Below, one piece after another: positions 9,212 through 18,995 of a DNA stretch of 64,000 nucleotides; the stretch's first letter is position 1; each line of letters begins with the position of its first letter. The notes beneath the pieces are model-generated. The model was not told the DNA's origin and did not search any database. It saw only the letters and a program-made list of their open reading frames with translations. This DNA comes from Salinimonas iocasae (GTDB lineage: Bacteria > Pseudomonadota > Gammaproteobacteria > Enterobacterales > Alteromonadaceae). The translations under genes and the position numbers were made by a program. The stretch covers positions 1,313,501 through 1,377,500 of the forward strand of contig NZ_CP039852.1 in NCBI RefSeq assembly GCF_006228385.1. Direction: 5' to 3'.

Positions 9212-10872
9212 AGGCCCAGGTCACCCGGCAAGTGGTGTGTCTGACTTTTAGACGGGGCCAGTATTGTTGGGGTAGGGTGCTGTGCGGTATCAGGATAATC
9301 CAGATTAAAATGCAGTCCGCGACTTTCTTTTCGCTGCATGGCGCAGCGAACAATGAGCTCAGCCACTGTGACCAGATTTCGTAGCTCCAGAAGATTATTA
9401 GATACCCGGAAATGGGCATAGTATTCCTGTATTTCCTGCTCCAGCAATGTGATGCGGCGCAGCGCGCGTTCAAGACGTTTATTCGTGCGTACAATGCCGA
9501 CATAGTCCCACATGAAAAGCCGTAACTCATGCCAGTTGTGCTGAATAATAACTTCCTCATCAGAGTTACTGACCTGACTTTCATCCCACGGTGCAATAGC
9601 TTCCTGCTCAGAAAAATCATCCAGCCGGCTTAGAATATGTTCAGCAGCGGATGAGGCATACACCACACACTCAAGTAATGAGTTAGAGGCCATACGATTA
9701 GCTCCGTGCAGCCCGGTATAAGCCACCTCACCGATAGCATATACATTGTCCAGGTCAGTTTTTGCGTTGAAATCGGTCATGACACCGCCGCAGCTATAAT
9801 GCGCAGCCGGTACAACCGGAATGGCTTCCCGCGTTATATCAATACCCAAAGCACGACAGCGCCGGTAGATATTGGGAAAATGTTTGACGATAAAATCTGC
9901 CGGCTTGTGGCTGATATCCAGATACATGCAATCTTCACCCAGCCGCTTCATTTCAAAGTCGATAGCGCGGGCTACGATGTCCCGTGGTGCCAGGTCGCCT
10001 CGTTCGTCAAAATTTTGCATAAAGCGGGTGCCATCAGCATGGCAAAGTTGCGCACCTTCGCCACGAAGCGCTTCGCTAATCAGGAAGTTGCGGGCCTGAG
10101 GGTGATATAAACAGGTTGGGTGAAACTGATTGAATTCCATATTAGCGACGCGACAACCCGCCCGCCAGGCCATGGCAATACCATCGCCGCTGGAAACGTC
10201 CGGGTTAGAAGTATACTGATAGACCTTACTTCCACCACCTGTTGCCAGTGCTATATAGCGGGCTCGTATAACTTCTACATGTTCACGCTGACGATTCCAT
10301 ACATAACACCCTGTACAATGGTCGTCTTTTTGCGATGACTTTATTAAATCTATCGCATTGTAACGCTCAAAAAAGTGGATGTTAGGGTGGTTGGAAACCG
10401 CATCGTTGAGGGTAATCTGAAGCGCTTCGCCCGTCGCGTCAGCAGCGTGTAGGATACGCCGGTGACTGTGACCACCCTCGCGGGTCAGATGAAAACGTTC
10501 CTCACCCTTATCATTTTGTTCTTTATCAAACGGCACGCCGTAACCGATAAGCCAGGTAAGCGCATCTTTGGCACGGCTGGTAGTGAAACGCACGGCGTCT
10601 TCATCGCACAGGCCTGCACCGGCATTCAATGTGTCGGCAACATGCGCGTCAACGGAGTCCTCTTCATCAAAAACCGCTGCAATACCTCCTTGCGCGTAGC
10701 GCGTCGACCCTTCGTTGCGATCGCTCTTACTTAAAACGATAACATTACAGTGGTCGGCCAAACGCAGGGCAAGACTTAATCCGGCGGCACCGCTGCCAAT
10801 GATAAGTACATCACACTGATGCTCAATAGCCTGAGAATCTGTGGAAGATAGTGAAGATGTCACTGATTTCAT
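9208..10872 (-). CDS. nadB: L-aspartate oxidase NadB
   Basis: FAD enzyme oxidising L-aspartate to iminoaspartate, the first step of de novo NAD synthesis, with NadA as partner (not in this window). At 554 residues it is slightly longer than E. coli NadB. The Rossmann FAD motif GSGAAG is at residues 26-31, and [22 protein letters not shown] and [13 protein letters not shown] motifs of the succinate dehydrogenase/fumarate reductase flavoprotein family are present. It is divergent from rpoE, an arrangement conserved in enterobacteria. The 197-base gap to rpoE carries the sigma-E-type promoter listed separately. Confidence 0.97.
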   Translation of the reverse strand: MKSVTSSLSSTDSQAIEHQCDVLIIGSGAAGLSLALRLADHCNVIVLSKSDRNEGSTRYAQGGIAAVFDEEDSVDAHVADTLNAGAGLCDEDAVRFTTSRAKDALTWLIGYGVPFDKEQNDKGEERFHLTREGGHSHRRILHAADATGEALQITLNDAVSNHPNIHFFERYNAIDLIKSSQKDDHCTGCYVWNRQREHVEVIRARYIALATGGGSKVYQYTSNPDVSSGDGIAMAWRAGCRVANMEFNQFHPTCLYHPQARNFLISEALRGEGAQLCHADGTRFMQNFDERGDLAPRDIVARAIDFEMKRLGEDCMYLDISHKPADFIVKHFPNIYRRCRALGIDITREAIPVVPAAHYSCGGVMTDFNAKTDLDNVYAIGEVAYTGLHGANRMASNSLLECVVYASSAAEHILSRLDDFSEQEAIAPWDESQVSNSDEEVIIQHNWHELRLFMWDYVGIVRTNKRLERALRRITLLEQEIQEYYAHFRVSNNLLELRNLVTVAELIVRCAMQRKESRGLHFNLDYPDTAQHPTPTILAPSKSQTHHLPGDLGL

Positions 10873-10989
10873 GTATTTTAGCGAGTAATAATAGTGCTAA
10901 GGTCCGGCAAGTCTAATGGATGAGCGGTAAAACACAATGCCCTTATCCGCAATGAAATGATGAATATCGCAAAAATTCATCGGCAGCAC

Positions 10990-11017
10990 CGAACTTTTAC
11001 AGTCAGCCATAGTCTAC
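10990..11017 (+). promoter_or_regulatory. Sigma-E-type promoter upstream of rpoE
   Basis: The -35 element cGAACTT (10990-10996) and -10 element gTCTAc (11012-11017) are separated by 15 bases. The RpoE consensus is GGAACTT, about 15 bases, GTCTAA. The position, about 45-50 bases before the rpoE start, fits autoregulation by sigma-E as known in E. coli. Sequence match seen; activity inferred. Confidence 0.75.
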
Positions 11018-11069
11018 CCTTTGCTTGTGTGAGCTATGACGTGGTTGAAGTTAAGGAGAAATGGCTCGG

Positions 11070-11648
11070 ATGAGCGAGCAGATAACCGATCAGCAGATTG
11101 TGGAAAAAGTACAGAGCGGCGATAAGAACGCTTTTAATCTTTTGGTAACCCGGTATCAGCACAAGGTGATGCATTTAGTATCACGCTATGTGAAAAATAC
11201 CGGAGATGTGGCTGACGTCACGCAGGATGCGTTTATTAAAGCATACCGTGCATTGCCCAATTTTCGGGGCGATAGTGCATTTTACACCTGGCTTTATCGA
11301 ATTGCTGTCAACAGTGCCAAGAACTATCTTGTGGCGCAGGGCAGAAAGCCGCCTGCAAACGACGTCGACGCAGAAGAAGCTGACTATTACGAAGGCAGTG
11401 ATGCGCTCAAAGAGCAATCAACGCCCGAAAGAAGTCTGTTATCCAGCGAGATTGAAAGTACCTTATTCAAAGTGGTGGAAAAGCTTCCCGATGACTTAAG
11501 AATGGCGATTACTTTGCGCGAAATCGAAGGCATGAGCTATGAAGAAATAGCCAATGTGATGGATTGTCCGGTGGGTACCGTCCGGTCCAGAATATTTCGG
11601 GCGCGCGAAGCAATAGATAAAGTAATAAAACCCTTGTTAGAAAATTGA
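11070..11648 (+). CDS. rpoE: RNA polymerase sigma factor RpoE (sigma-E)
   Basis: Group IV (ECF) sigma factor that directs the outer-membrane protein stress response. I choose the ATG at 11070 (MSEQITDQQ, 192 residues) because AAGGAG at 11053-11058 lies 11 bases before it, while the in-frame ATG at 11061 is only 2 bases from that site; the E. coli protein also begins MSEQLTDQ. Region 2 (DAFIKAYRALPNFRGDSAFYTWLYRIAVNSAKNYLVAQGR) and region 4 (LREIEGMSYEEIANVMDCPVGTVRSRIFRAREAI) are almost E. coli-like. It is first in rpoE-rseA-rseB-rseC and probably autoregulated. Confidence 0.97.
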   Translation: MSEQITDQQIVEKVQSGDKNAFNLLVTRYQHKVMHLVSRYVKNTGDVADVTQDAFIKAYRALPNFRGDSAFYTWLYRIAVNSAKNYLVAQGRKPPANDVDAEEADYYEGSDALKEQSTPERSLLSSEIESTLFKVVEKLPDDLRMAITLREIEGMSYEEIANVMDCPVGTVRSRIFRAREAIDKVIKPLLEN

Positions 11649-11723
11649 ACTTTCGTAAAATGAGTCGGACTAACAAGCTGTGGTAGAGTGTTACTCGATC
11701 ATCAATTGATCAGGATTTTAAAT

Positions 11724-12299
11724 ATGACGCAACAGCAAGAAAAAGTGTCAGCCTTTATGGATGGCGAGATAGACAGCGATGAAATTCTGGATGCTCTGAA
11801 AAGCGATCCTGAACTTCAGGCTCAGTGGCAGCGTTATCATGTCATTCGCAGCGGGCTTCGTAAGGAAGCGTCAGTTGCGCCACAGCTTGATATCACCAGT
11901 CAGGTTGCCGCCGCGCTGGACAATGAACCGACGGTAATGGCACCTAAGCGTTCCGGCTGGCGTAAAGTTTTCTCGGGCAGTGTTACGCCTTTTGCGCGTC
12001 AGTCCGGCCAGTTAGCTGTCGCAGCATCGGTCGCGGTCGCGGTGATTTTGGGTGTGCAGCAGTTTAACCAACCCGATCAGGTGAACTCGCCAACGGGCGG
12101 AGCTACACCATTGATTGGTACGCCAGGTGGCCTTGCGCCAGTAAGCCTGGAGCAGTCACGACCTGTATCGCGCACCGATATGGCTACTATGATGGAGAAA
12201 AAGCGAAAAATTAATGCGCTTATCTCAGATCATGAGCAGCAGGTTAAATTGAAACAGGCTAAGCAGGATGATAATCAGGCGAAGCGTGAGCAGCAGTAA
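11724..12299 (+). CDS. rseA: Anti-sigma-E factor RseA
   Basis: Single-pass inner-membrane anti-sigma factor that holds RpoE until cut by DegS and RseP. I use the ATG at 11724 (MTQQQEKVSAFMDGE, 191 residues) with AGGA 8 bases upstream; an earlier in-frame GTG at 11688 has no ribosome site. The cytoplasmic sigma-binding domain is SAFMDGEIDSDEIL...WQRYHVIRSGLR, the membrane segment is LAVAASVAVAVILGVQQF near residues 95-112, and the periplasmic part contains the conserved PVSL and MMEKKRKINALISDHEQQ segments. It sits between rpoE and rseB in the conserved operon. Confidence 0.95.
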   Translation: MTQQQEKVSAFMDGEIDSDEILDALKSDPELQAQWQRYHVIRSGLRKEASVAPQLDITSQVAAALDNEPTVMAPKRSGWRKVFSGSVTPFARQSGQLAVAASVAVAVILGVQQFNQPDQVNSPTGGATPLIGTPGGLAPVSLEQSRPVSRTDMATMMEKKRKINALISDHEQQVKLKQAKQDDNQAKREQQ

Positions 12300-12308
12300 T
12301 CAGAATTA

Positions 12309-13424
12309 ATGATAAATTTGTTGGATAACAGGGTAGCTGTGCGATGCGTGCAGCTACCCTTTGTATTTAAGCGGTGTCTGATAGCCAGTTTGATTTCCTC
12401 TTTAGTTGTCTGTTCAGGCGTCTCTGCTCAGCAAACCTCTGAGGCTAATGCCGACAACGTTCAGACGGCTAAACAATCTTCTGCCGAAGATGAAAGGCAG
12501 AGTGAGGAAGCCAGGCAGGATGAAGAAGCGGCCAAAACGGCCACCCACTGGTTGCAAAGGCTTGCGAAAACCGTATCTGAGGAAAATTTTCAGGTATCGT
12601 TTGTGGTCACCCGGATGGGGCAGGAAACCACACCCTATTTATGGCGCCATGCTGTTATGGAAGATGGAACCAGCATGGAGCAGCTTAATCTGCAGAACGG
12701 GCCGGGCCAGGAGCAAATTCGGGTGGGGAATACTGTCAGTGTATTTGAACCAGATTCACAGCCTTACAGTGTAAACTCCGGTGCGATTCACGGGCCCATA
12801 CCTTCAGCCTTACTGTACAATCCAGAATCATTAAAAGCCGCCTATAAATTTGTGACAGTCGGGCGGGCTCGGGTTTCAGGTCGCACAGCCCAGCAGCTTC
12901 GGGTTATCAGTCGTGATAATTCCCGCTTCAGCTATCAGATGTGGCTGGATGAGAGTAGCGGGATGTTGCTTAAATTCAATACTCTGGATTTACAGGGCAG
13001 TGTGCTTGAGCAAATTCAGGTAACATCGCTGTCTTTGTCGCAGCAACCACACCCTTATTTTGCTAAGGTGAATAAGGCCAGCCTGCCACAACCCATGGCT
13101 ACCCGAGAAGGCGAAACGCCGACACACAACTGGAAGTTAGGGTATTTGCCGCAGGGCATGGAGAAAGTTAAGCAGGACGTCAGACGTTTACCCAATACTG
13201 GCCAGGTTGTAGAATACAAAATGTTGAGTGACGGTTTGGTGGATGTATCGGTATACGTGCAAAGTGCCCGACAAGCGCTGGGCAGCGATGTCGCACTTCG
13301 CCATGAACTCAATACGTTTCTTAGTGTGAACAACGGCAATGTGCAAATAACGGTAGTCGGTGAGATCCCGCTTCCCACAGCCACCGCTATCGCACAATCT
13401 ATACAAGTTATAAAGCAACCGTAA
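12309..13424 (+). CDS. rseB: Periplasmic sigma-E regulatory protein RseB (MucB)
   Basis: Binds the periplasmic domain of RseA, protects it from DegS and senses off-pathway lipopolysaccharide and mislocalised lipoproteins. A signal peptide is visible (FKRCLIASLISSLVVCSGVSA|QQ), followed by a Gln/Glu-rich linker and the MucB/RseB N-terminal domain (ATHWLQRLAKTVSEENFQVSFVVTRMG...) and C-terminal domain (HNWKLGYLPQGMEKVKQ...). The start is doubtful: the ATG at 12309 has a weak ribosome site and a stable hairpin covers codons 8-17. In-frame GTG codons at 12339 and 12348 would leave the signal peptide intact. rseC overlaps the stop by 1 base. Confidence 0.92.
   Translation: MINLLDNRVAVRCVQLPFVFKRCLIASLISSLVVCSGVSAQQTSEANADNVQTAKQSSAEDERQSEEARQDEEAAKTATHWLQRLAKTVSEENFQVSFVVTRMGQETTPYLWRHAVMEDGTSMEQLNLQNGPGQEQIRVGNTVSVFEPDSQPYSVNSGAIHGPIPSALLYNPESLKAAYKFVTVGRARVSGRTAQQLRVISRDNSRFSYQMWLDESSGMLLKFNTLDLQGSVLEQIQVTSLSLSQQPHPYFAKVNKASLPQPMATREGETPTHNWKLGYLPQGMEKVKQDVRRLPNTGQVVEYKMLSDGLVDVSVYVQSARQALGSDVALRHELNTFLSVNNGNVQITVVGEIPLPTATAIAQSIQVIKQP
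12331..12359 (+). repeat. 9-bp inverted repeat (hairpin) at the rseA-rseB junction
   Basis: GGGTAGCTG and CAGCTACCC form a perfect 9-base stem around an 11-base loop. It is followed by TTTGTATTT, which is a weak terminator tail. It lies 32 bases after the rseA stop and inside the first codons of the predicted rseB frame. It could be an attenuator that sets the RseA:RseB ratio, or it could mean the rseB start lies further downstream. Confidence 0.6.
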
Positions 13425-13894
13425 TGATTACAGAAACCGCTACAGTCCTGGCAGTCGACGGCGATGAAGTTACGCTTGAGGCTGCCATAAAATCAACCTG
13501 TTCGACGTGTCAGGCCCAGTCAGATTGTGGCTCAGGCGTTATTTCCCGTGCACTGGCTCCCCGAATGCAACAAATCACGCTAAATAGCCCGGTACCGGTA
13601 AAAGTCGGTGACCAGGTGAAGGTAGGGATTCCTGAAGCGGGAATTCTCGGGGCGTCGCTATGGTTGTATCTGGTTCCCCTTTTGCTGTTTATTCTGTCTG
13701 CGGGTGTTTTGCACAGCGCTTTTTCATCCTTTGCCGATTGGGGAGAGCTGATTACGATTGTTGGTAGTATTGCCACAACATGTGTCGGATTCGTAGTCGT
13801 TTCAGGTCATCTGAAGCGCAGTGATCAGACCCGCTTCACGCCCGTGTTACTTTCAGTCATTACGCCTGCAATAGCGAAAAACGCCGCCAGCTAA
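13424..13894 (+). CDS. rseC: RseC/MucC family positive regulator of sigma-E
   Basis: A 156-residue inner-membrane protein of the RseC/MucC family. The N-terminal cytoplasmic part has the family's clustered cysteines (CSTCQAQSDCGSG, residues 26-36), which could bind a metal or Fe-S cluster. Two membrane helices follow (ASLWLYLVPLLLFILSAGVL and ELITIVGSIATTCVGFVVV). In E. coli the protein has a mild positive effect on sigma-E, and relatives are linked to electron transfer to SoxR reduction. It is the last gene of the rpoE operon; TAATG couples it to rseB. Confidence 0.92.
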   Translation: MITETATVLAVDGDEVTLEAAIKSTCSTCQAQSDCGSGVISRALAPRMQQITLNSPVPVKVGDQVKVGIPEAGILGASLWLYLVPLLLFILSAGVLHSAFSSFADWGELITIVGSIATTCVGFVVVSGHLKRSDQTRFTPVLLSVITPAIAKNAAS

Positions 13895-14079
13895 CGGCAT
13901 CGCTGGTAATTTCATCCTTTCGCGTACCGACTTATTCGCTTTTCCCCGCAGAAATAGGTAAAATCCGCTCGCTTTGCGTCTTTCCTTGTACTTCTTCGTA
14001 AAGGCCACGACGCCCGATCCGTTTTGCTCAGGCAAAGTATTTATAACGTTTTGACTTATTGCAGGTAACTTCCAGCATT

Positions 14080-15876
14080 ATGCAACATTCGCACATACGT
14101 AATTTCAGCATCATCGCCCACATTGACCATGGTAAATCTACGCTTTCCGACCGCCTTATCCAGGTTTGTGGTGGCCTGACTAACCGTGAAATGGCCGAGC
14201 AGGTTCTGGACTCAATGGATTTGGAGCGGGAACGTGGCATTACCATTAAAGCGCAAAGTGTAACACTGAATTACACGGCCAAAGATGGCGAAACCTACCA
14301 ACTGAACTTTATTGACACGCCCGGACACGTTGACTTTTCCTATGAGGTTTCTCGCTCACTAAAAGCGTGTGAAGGAGCATTACTGGTGGTAGATGCAGGC
14401 CAGGGGGTAGAGGCACAGACTCTGGCTAACTGTTACACCGCCTTCGATATGGATCTGGAAGTGGTGCCTATTCTAAATAAGATAGATTTGCCTCAGGCGG
14501 AGCCGGATCGTGTCGCCGAAGAGATTGAAGACATCGTCGGTATTGATGCGATTGACGCTGTACGCTGTTCTGCTAAAACCGGTATTGGCGTTGAGGATGT
14601 ACTGGAAGAGATCGTTAAGCGTATTCCTCCTCCTGTAGGCGATCGCGATAAGCCGTTAAAAGCATTGATTGTTGATTCATGGTTCGATAATTATCAGGGC
14701 GTTGTGTCACTGGTAAGAATCATGGAAGGTGAATTAAACGCCAAAGAAAAAATTCAGATTATGTCCAACGGTCAGACACATCAGGTCGACAAAATTGGCA
14801 TATTCACGCCTAAGCAGACTGAAACCGGTGTGCTCAGAGCGGGTGAAGTTGGCTACATTATTGCCGGTATTAAAGATATTCAGGGTGCGCCGGTGGGCGA
14901 TACCATCACCACTGCGAAGAACCCGGCTAAAGACATGCTGACCGGATTTAAAAAGGTAAAACCACAGGTTTATGCCGGCGTTTTCCCGGTGAGTTCAGAT
15001 GACTACGAAGATTTCCGTGATGCGCTGAGCAAGCTAAGTCTGAACGATGCATCATTATTTTATGAGCCGGAAAGCTCTGCTGCATTAGGTTTTGGATTCC
15101 GTATCGGCTTTCTGGGCATGCTCCATATGGAAATTGTTCAGGAACGGCTTGAGCGCGAGTACGATCTTGATCTGATCACTACCGCCCCGACAGTTATTTA
15201 TGAAGTACTGACGACGAAAGGCGAAACGCTCACGGTTGATAGCCCGTCCAAGTTACCGGCTGTTAATGATATTGAAGAGATACGCGAGCCTATTGTCGAG
15301 GCAAACATTCTGGTGCCTCAGGAGTATCTGGGCAACGTGATTACTTTGTGCGTGGAAAAACGCGGTACGCAAACCAACATGGGCTATCACGGCAACCAGG
15401 TTGCTTTAACTTATGAACTGCCGATGGCCGAGGTAGTACTGGATTTCTTCGACAGACTGAAATCTACCAGTCGCGGCTTTGCGTCGCTGGATTACAACTT
15501 TAAACGTTTTCATGGTTCAGATATGGTTCGTGTGGACATTCTGATCAATGGTGAAAAAGTTGATGCACTGGCGATTATTACGCACCGTGAGAATAGTCAG
15601 GGACGTGGGCGTGAGCTGGTTGAAAAGCTGCGCGAGCTTATTCCTCGCCAGATGTTCGATATAGCTATTCAGGCTGCTATCGGCAACCACGTCATTGCCC
15701 GTAGTACGGTTAAGCAAATGCGCAAAAACGTTATTGCAAAATGTTACGGCGGCGACGTGAGCCGTAAGAAAAAGCTGTTGCAAAAGCAAAAAGAAGGTAA
15801 GAAAAGGATGAAGCAGGTAGGCAATGTGGAACTGCCTCAGGATGCCTTCCTGGCAGTATTGAAGGTTGGTAAATAA
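14080..15876 (+). CDS. lepA: Elongation factor 4 (LepA)
   Basis: Ribosome-bound translational GTPase that acts in translation initiation or ribosome assembly and back-translocation under stress. I use the ATG at 14080 ([21 protein letters not shown], 598 residues), which aligns with other LepA proteins. The frame also extends to a TTG at 14059 that has no ribosome site. The G motifs [17 protein letters not shown] and NKIDLP are intact, and the LepA-specific C-terminal end [39 protein letters not shown] is present. The stop overlaps the lepB start (TAATG). Confidence 0.97.
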   Translation: MQHSHIRNFSIIAHIDHGKSTLSDRLIQVCGGLTNREMAEQVLDSMDLERERGITIKAQSVTLNYTAKDGETYQLNFIDTPGHVDFSYEVSRSLKACEGALLVVDAGQGVEAQTLANCYTAFDMDLEVVPILNKIDLPQAEPDRVAEEIEDIVGIDAIDAVRCSAKTGIGVEDVLEEIVKRIPPPVGDRDKPLKALIVDSWFDNYQGVVSLVRIMEGELNAKEKIQIMSNGQTHQVDKIGIFTPKQTETGVLRAGEVGYIIAGIKDIQGAPVGDTITTAKNPAKDMLTGFKKVKPQVYAGVFPVSSDDYEDFRDALSKLSLNDASLFYEPESSAALGFGFRIGFLGMLHMEIVQERLEREYDLDLITTAPTVIYEVLTTKGETLTVDSPSKLPAVNDIEEIREPIVEANILVPQEYLGNVITLCVEKRGTQTNMGYHGNQVALTYELPMAEVVLDFFDRLKSTSRGFASLDYNFKRFHGSDMVRVDILINGEKVDALAIITHRENSQGRGRELVEKLRELIPRQMFDIAIQAAIGNHVIARSTVKQMRKNVIAKCYGGDVSRKKKLLQKQKEGKKRMKQVGNVELPQDAFLAVLKVGK

Positions 15877-16754
15877 TGGCAAACTACTTCTCGATTTTGC
15901 TGGTGGTGCTGACGGTTGTCACCGGTGTGGTCTGGCTTCTGGATAAATTGATCTGGGCTCCGAAACGAAAAGCTAAAAAAGGCGTTGCTGAAGATGATAT
16001 CCCGTACTGGGTGGATACCTCTCAGCAAATCTTCCCTGTTATTGCGTTTGTACTGGTGCTTCGTTCGTTAATTTATGAGCCGTTTCAGATCCCATCCGGC
16101 TCAATGATGCCAACACTGCTGGTCGGGGATTTCATCCTTGTCGAGAAGTTCTCATACGGACTTAAAGATCCGGTTTTGCGTCATAAGTTTTTAGAAACCG
16201 GAGAGCCCGAGCGTGGCGATATTGTCGTTTTTAAGTATCCGCAAAACCCGAATATCGATTACATCAAGCGCGTAATCGGACTGCCCGGGGATACAATTGT
16301 TTATCAGAACAAACAATTGTTCATCCGGCCTAAATGCACGGGCAACAATGTTAAGGCGTGTGAAAAACTACAACCGGTACCTACCGAGTTTGTCAGCCGT
16401 GGCGAGTTTGTACAAAACATGGCACAGCTTCTACGCTATGAAGAGGACCTGGGGACCGTTAGCCATGATGTTCTGCGTCACCCGACCCGAAATGAAATTG
16501 CATCCCGCTTTTATACACAGCCGGGAACGCGTAGCAACGAGTGGCTGGTACCAGAGGGCGAGTATTTTGTAATGGGCGATAACCGCGATAATAGTCGTGA
16601 CAGCCGTTACTGGGGCTTTGTACCCGATGCTAATCTGGTAGGTAAAGCAGTTGCTATCTGGATTAGCTTTGAATTTGAGCGTAAAGCTGAAGATGTTATT
16701 CCAACATGGGTACCCACAGGTATTCGCTTTGACCGTATAGGTGGAATTGAATAA
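15876..16754 (+). CDS. lepB: Signal peptidase I (LepB)
   Basis: Inner-membrane serine protease that removes type I signal peptides from exported proteins. At 292 residues it has two N-terminal membrane segments (FSILLVVLTVVTGVVWLL and FPVIAFVLVLRSLI). The catalytic Ser is S76 in PSGSMMPTLL and the general-base Lys is K131 in YIKRVIGLPGD; box E GDNRDNSRDSRYWGFVP is intact. It is coupled to lepA (TAATG) and to rnc (TAATG), giving the classical lepA-lepB-rnc-era order. Confidence 0.97.
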   Translation: MANYFSILLVVLTVVTGVVWLLDKLIWAPKRKAKKGVAEDDIPYWVDTSQQIFPVIAFVLVLRSLIYEPFQIPSGSMMPTLLVGDFILVEKFSYGLKDPVLRHKFLETGEPERGDIVVFKYPQNPNIDYIKRVIGLPGDTIVYQNKQLFIRPKCTGNNVKACEKLQPVPTEFVSRGEFVQNMAQLLRYEEDLGTVSHDVLRHPTRNEIASRFYTQPGTRSNEWLVPEGEYFVMGDNRDNSRDSRYWGFVPDANLVGKAVAIWISFEFERKAEDVIPTWVPTGIRFDRIGGIE

Positions 16755-17443
16755 TGCAGGGCATCGACAAATATGTTCATTTGTCACGCGCACTGGGACA
16801 TACGTTTGAAGATGAGGCACTGCTGGAGCAGGCGCTTACACATCGTAGTGCAGCCAAAATACACAATGAGCGCTTAGAGTTTCTCGGTGATGCTATCCTG
16901 GGTATGGTTATCGCTGATGCCCTTTACAAAGCATTTCCTGATGTTCCTGAAGGCAAGCTGACCCGAATGCGTTCAACCCTGGTTAAAGGCGAAACTTTGG
17001 CTGAGCTTGCTAAAGAAGCGAATGTTGGGGATTTACTGCGTCTGGGTCAGGGCGAGCTGAAAAGCGGTGGTCATCGTCGTAGCTCTATACTGGCTGATGC
17101 GATGGAAGCGATTCTCGGGGCTATCTATCTGGATGCCGGACTGCCCAAAGTGCAGCAGGTGATTGCTGGCTTGTGGGATTCGCGTATTAAAAATCTCAAT
17201 CCCAATGAACACCCCAAGGACAATAAAACTCGTTTACAGGAGTTTTTGCAGTCCAGACGCTTGTCGTTACCTGTGTACGAAGTGGTAGATATTACCGGGC
17301 AGGACCATGCGCAGACCTTTAATGTAAGTTGCGCTGTTGAAGAATTTAACCTGATTGTCAGTGCGACAGGTAACAGTCGCCGTAAAGCTGAACAGCAGGC
17401 GGCCAGGCTTATGCTGGAGAAAGTTGAACATGCAGCCAAATGA
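16754..17443 (+). CDS. rnc: Ribonuclease III
   Basis: Double-stranded RNA endonuclease for rRNA precursors and many mRNAs. At 229 residues it has the RNase III signature [13 protein letters not shown] (residues 38-50) with the catalytic Glu/Asp set, and later the [13 protein letters not shown] block. A double-stranded RNA-binding domain follows (residues 155-226: [22 protein letters not shown]...[15 protein letters not shown]). era starts 14 bases before the stop. In E. coli RNase III cuts its own leader; I cannot see such a site here because rnc directly overlaps lepB. Confidence 0.97.
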   Translation: MQGIDKYVHLSRALGHTFEDEALLEQALTHRSAAKIHNERLEFLGDAILGMVIADALYKAFPDVPEGKLTRMRSTLVKGETLAELAKEANVGDLLRLGQGELKSGGHRRSSILADAMEAILGAIYLDAGLPKVQQVIAGLWDSRIKNLNPNEHPKDNKTRLQEFLQSRRLSLPVYEVVDITGQDHAQTFNVSCAVEEFNLIVSATGNSRRKAEQQAARLMLEKVEHAAK

Positions 17444-18341
17444 TATTGATACACGGTGTGGCCTGGTAGCGATTGTCGGTCGTCCCAATGTCGGTAAGTC
17501 TACATTACTTAATCGTTTACTTGGTCAAAAAGTCAGTATCACCTCCCGTAAGCCACAAACCACAAGGCACCGCATCTTAGGCATCGATACTGAAGATGCG
17601 TACCAGGCTATTTATGTTGATACGCCAGGGCTGCATAAAGAAGAAAAGCGGGCCATAAACCGGTTTATGAACCGGGCGGCTTCCAGCTCGCTGGCTGAAG
17701 TTGGTTTAATTCTTTTTGTCGTAGAGGGGACGCGCTGGACCGACGACGATGAAATGGTGCTTAATAAAGTTAAACAGGCAGGATTGCCCGTTTATCTTGT
17801 GGTGAATAAAGTTGATAAGGTTGCGGATAAGCAGGCACTTTTCGAGCAGTTACAGAAGCTGTCAGAAAAATTCACCTTTGAACACATTGTACCGGTCAGT
17901 GCGAAACATGGAAAACAGGTGGATGCTCTGCGCGATCTGGTTAAGCAAAGCCTGCCGCCAAGTGAGTTTTTCTTTCCCGAAGACTATATTACCGATCGTT
18001 CCAGTCGCTTTATGGCTGCGGAAATCATTCGTGAAAAATTAATGCGCTATACCGGCGACGAATTGCCTTATGCCACCACGGTTGAAATTGAGCAGTTTAA
18101 AATGACGGATAATGGTGTTTACCGTATCAACGGACTTATCCTGGTTGAACGGGAAAGCCAGAAGCGTATGGTAATTGGCAAGGGCGGTCAGCATATTAAA
18201 ACAATTGGTGAGCAAGCCCGTATAGATATGGAACACCTTTTCGATACTAAGGTGTTTCTTGAACTATGGGTTAAGGTAAAACAGGGCTGGGCCGACGATG
18301 AACGGGCATTACGTTCATTAGGTTACGGCGACGAAAGCTAA
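17430..18341 (+). CDS. era: GTPase Era
   Basis: Essential GTPase that binds the 3' end of 16S rRNA during 30S assembly. I place the start at the ATG at 17430 ([25 protein letters not shown], 303 residues) with GGAG 10 bases upstream; the open frame runs further up only as an overlap with rnc. The P-loop GRPNVGKST is at residues 17-25, DTPG and NKVDK motifs follow, and the KH domain with [14 protein letters not shown] is at the C-terminus. It is normally followed by recO in this order of bacteria; here pdxH follows after 15 bases. Confidence 0.97.
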   Translation: MQPNDIDTRCGLVAIVGRPNVGKSTLLNRLLGQKVSITSRKPQTTRHRILGIDTEDAYQAIYVDTPGLHKEEKRAINRFMNRAASSSLAEVGLILFVVEGTRWTDDDEMVLNKVKQAGLPVYLVVNKVDKVADKQALFEQLQKLSEKFTFEHIVPVSAKHGKQVDALRDLVKQSLPPSEFFFPEDYITDRSSRFMAAEIIREKLMRYTGDELPYATTVEIEQFKMTDNGVYRINGLILVERESQKRMVIGKGGQHIKTIGEQARIDMEHLFDTKVFLELWVKVKQGWADDERALRSLGYGDES

Positions 18342-18356
18342 GGCAAAGGAGCGATA

Positions 18357-18995
18357 ATGGCTATTTCTGATATGCGAAGACAGTATTCGTCAGGTAGCCT
18401 GACCGAAACAGATTTAACGGCTACGCCCTTGCCGCTGTTTAAGCAGTGGCTGGATGATGCGATTAACGCCAACATACCCGATCCCACCGCGATGACGGTA
18501 GCTACCGTCAATGCAAATGGTCAGCCTTCTCAGCGTATTGTTTTATTAAAGGATGTCAGTGAATCGGGCTTTACCTTTTTCACCAATCTGGGCAGTCGTA
18601 AAGCGTCAGAAATAGAAGCTAACCCGAATGTATCGTTACATTTTCCATGGTTTTTTATGGAGCGACAGGTACGAGTCAGCGGTGTCGCATATAAATTGAG
18701 TGTGAAGGAAAACGCTGCATACTTTTTCAGCAGACCCAAAGACTCCCAGTTGGCAGCGTATGCTTCCAGACAGAGTCAGCCGCTATCATCCAAACAGCTT
18801 TTGCTGACACAATTTCATCAATTAAAAGAAAAGTTCGCTGAAAAGGCGTTACCCGTTCCTGACTTTTGGGGGGGCTTTCGTGTAGAGCCGTCTCAAATCG
18901 AATTCTGGCAGGGCGGTGAAGACCGCCTGCATGATCGTTTCGAGTATAACCGTGGTGAAGACGACAGCTGGCAGGTTCAACGGCTAATGCCATGA
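18357..18995 (+). CDS. pdxH: Pyridoxamine/pyridoxine 5'-phosphate oxidase PdxH
   Basis: FMN enzyme forming pyridoxal 5'-phosphate, the last step of vitamin B6 synthesis and salvage. At 212 residues it is normal in length. The FMN-binding SQRIVLLKDVSESGFTFFTNLGSRKASEI and the C-terminal signature FWGGFRVEPSQIEFWQGGEDRLHDRFEYNR are intact. It begins 15 bases after era with AAAGGAG upstream, and its end overlaps yjjV by 4 bases. In E. coli the gene after era-recO is pdxJ, another B6 gene; here a different B6 gene occupies nearly the same spot. Confidence 0.97.
   Translation: MAISDMRRQYSSGSLTETDLTATPLPLFKQWLDDAINANIPDPTAMTVATVNANGQPSQRIVLLKDVSESGFTFFTNLGSRKASEIEANPNVSLHFPWFFMERQVRVSGVAYKLSVKENAAYFFSRPKDSQLAAYASRQSQPLSSKQLLLTQFHQLKEKFAEKALPVPDFWGGFRVEPSQIEFWQGGEDRLHDRFEYNRGEDDSWQVQRLMP

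Noticed and set aside
9153..9620. 155-codon open frame antisense to the MaoC gene tail and overlapping nadB in another frame
   Set aside because: nadB is clear in its own frame; this one has no recognisable features.
14059..14079. Upstream TTG start for lepA
   Set aside because: No ribosome site; alignment with known LepA supports the ATG at 14080.
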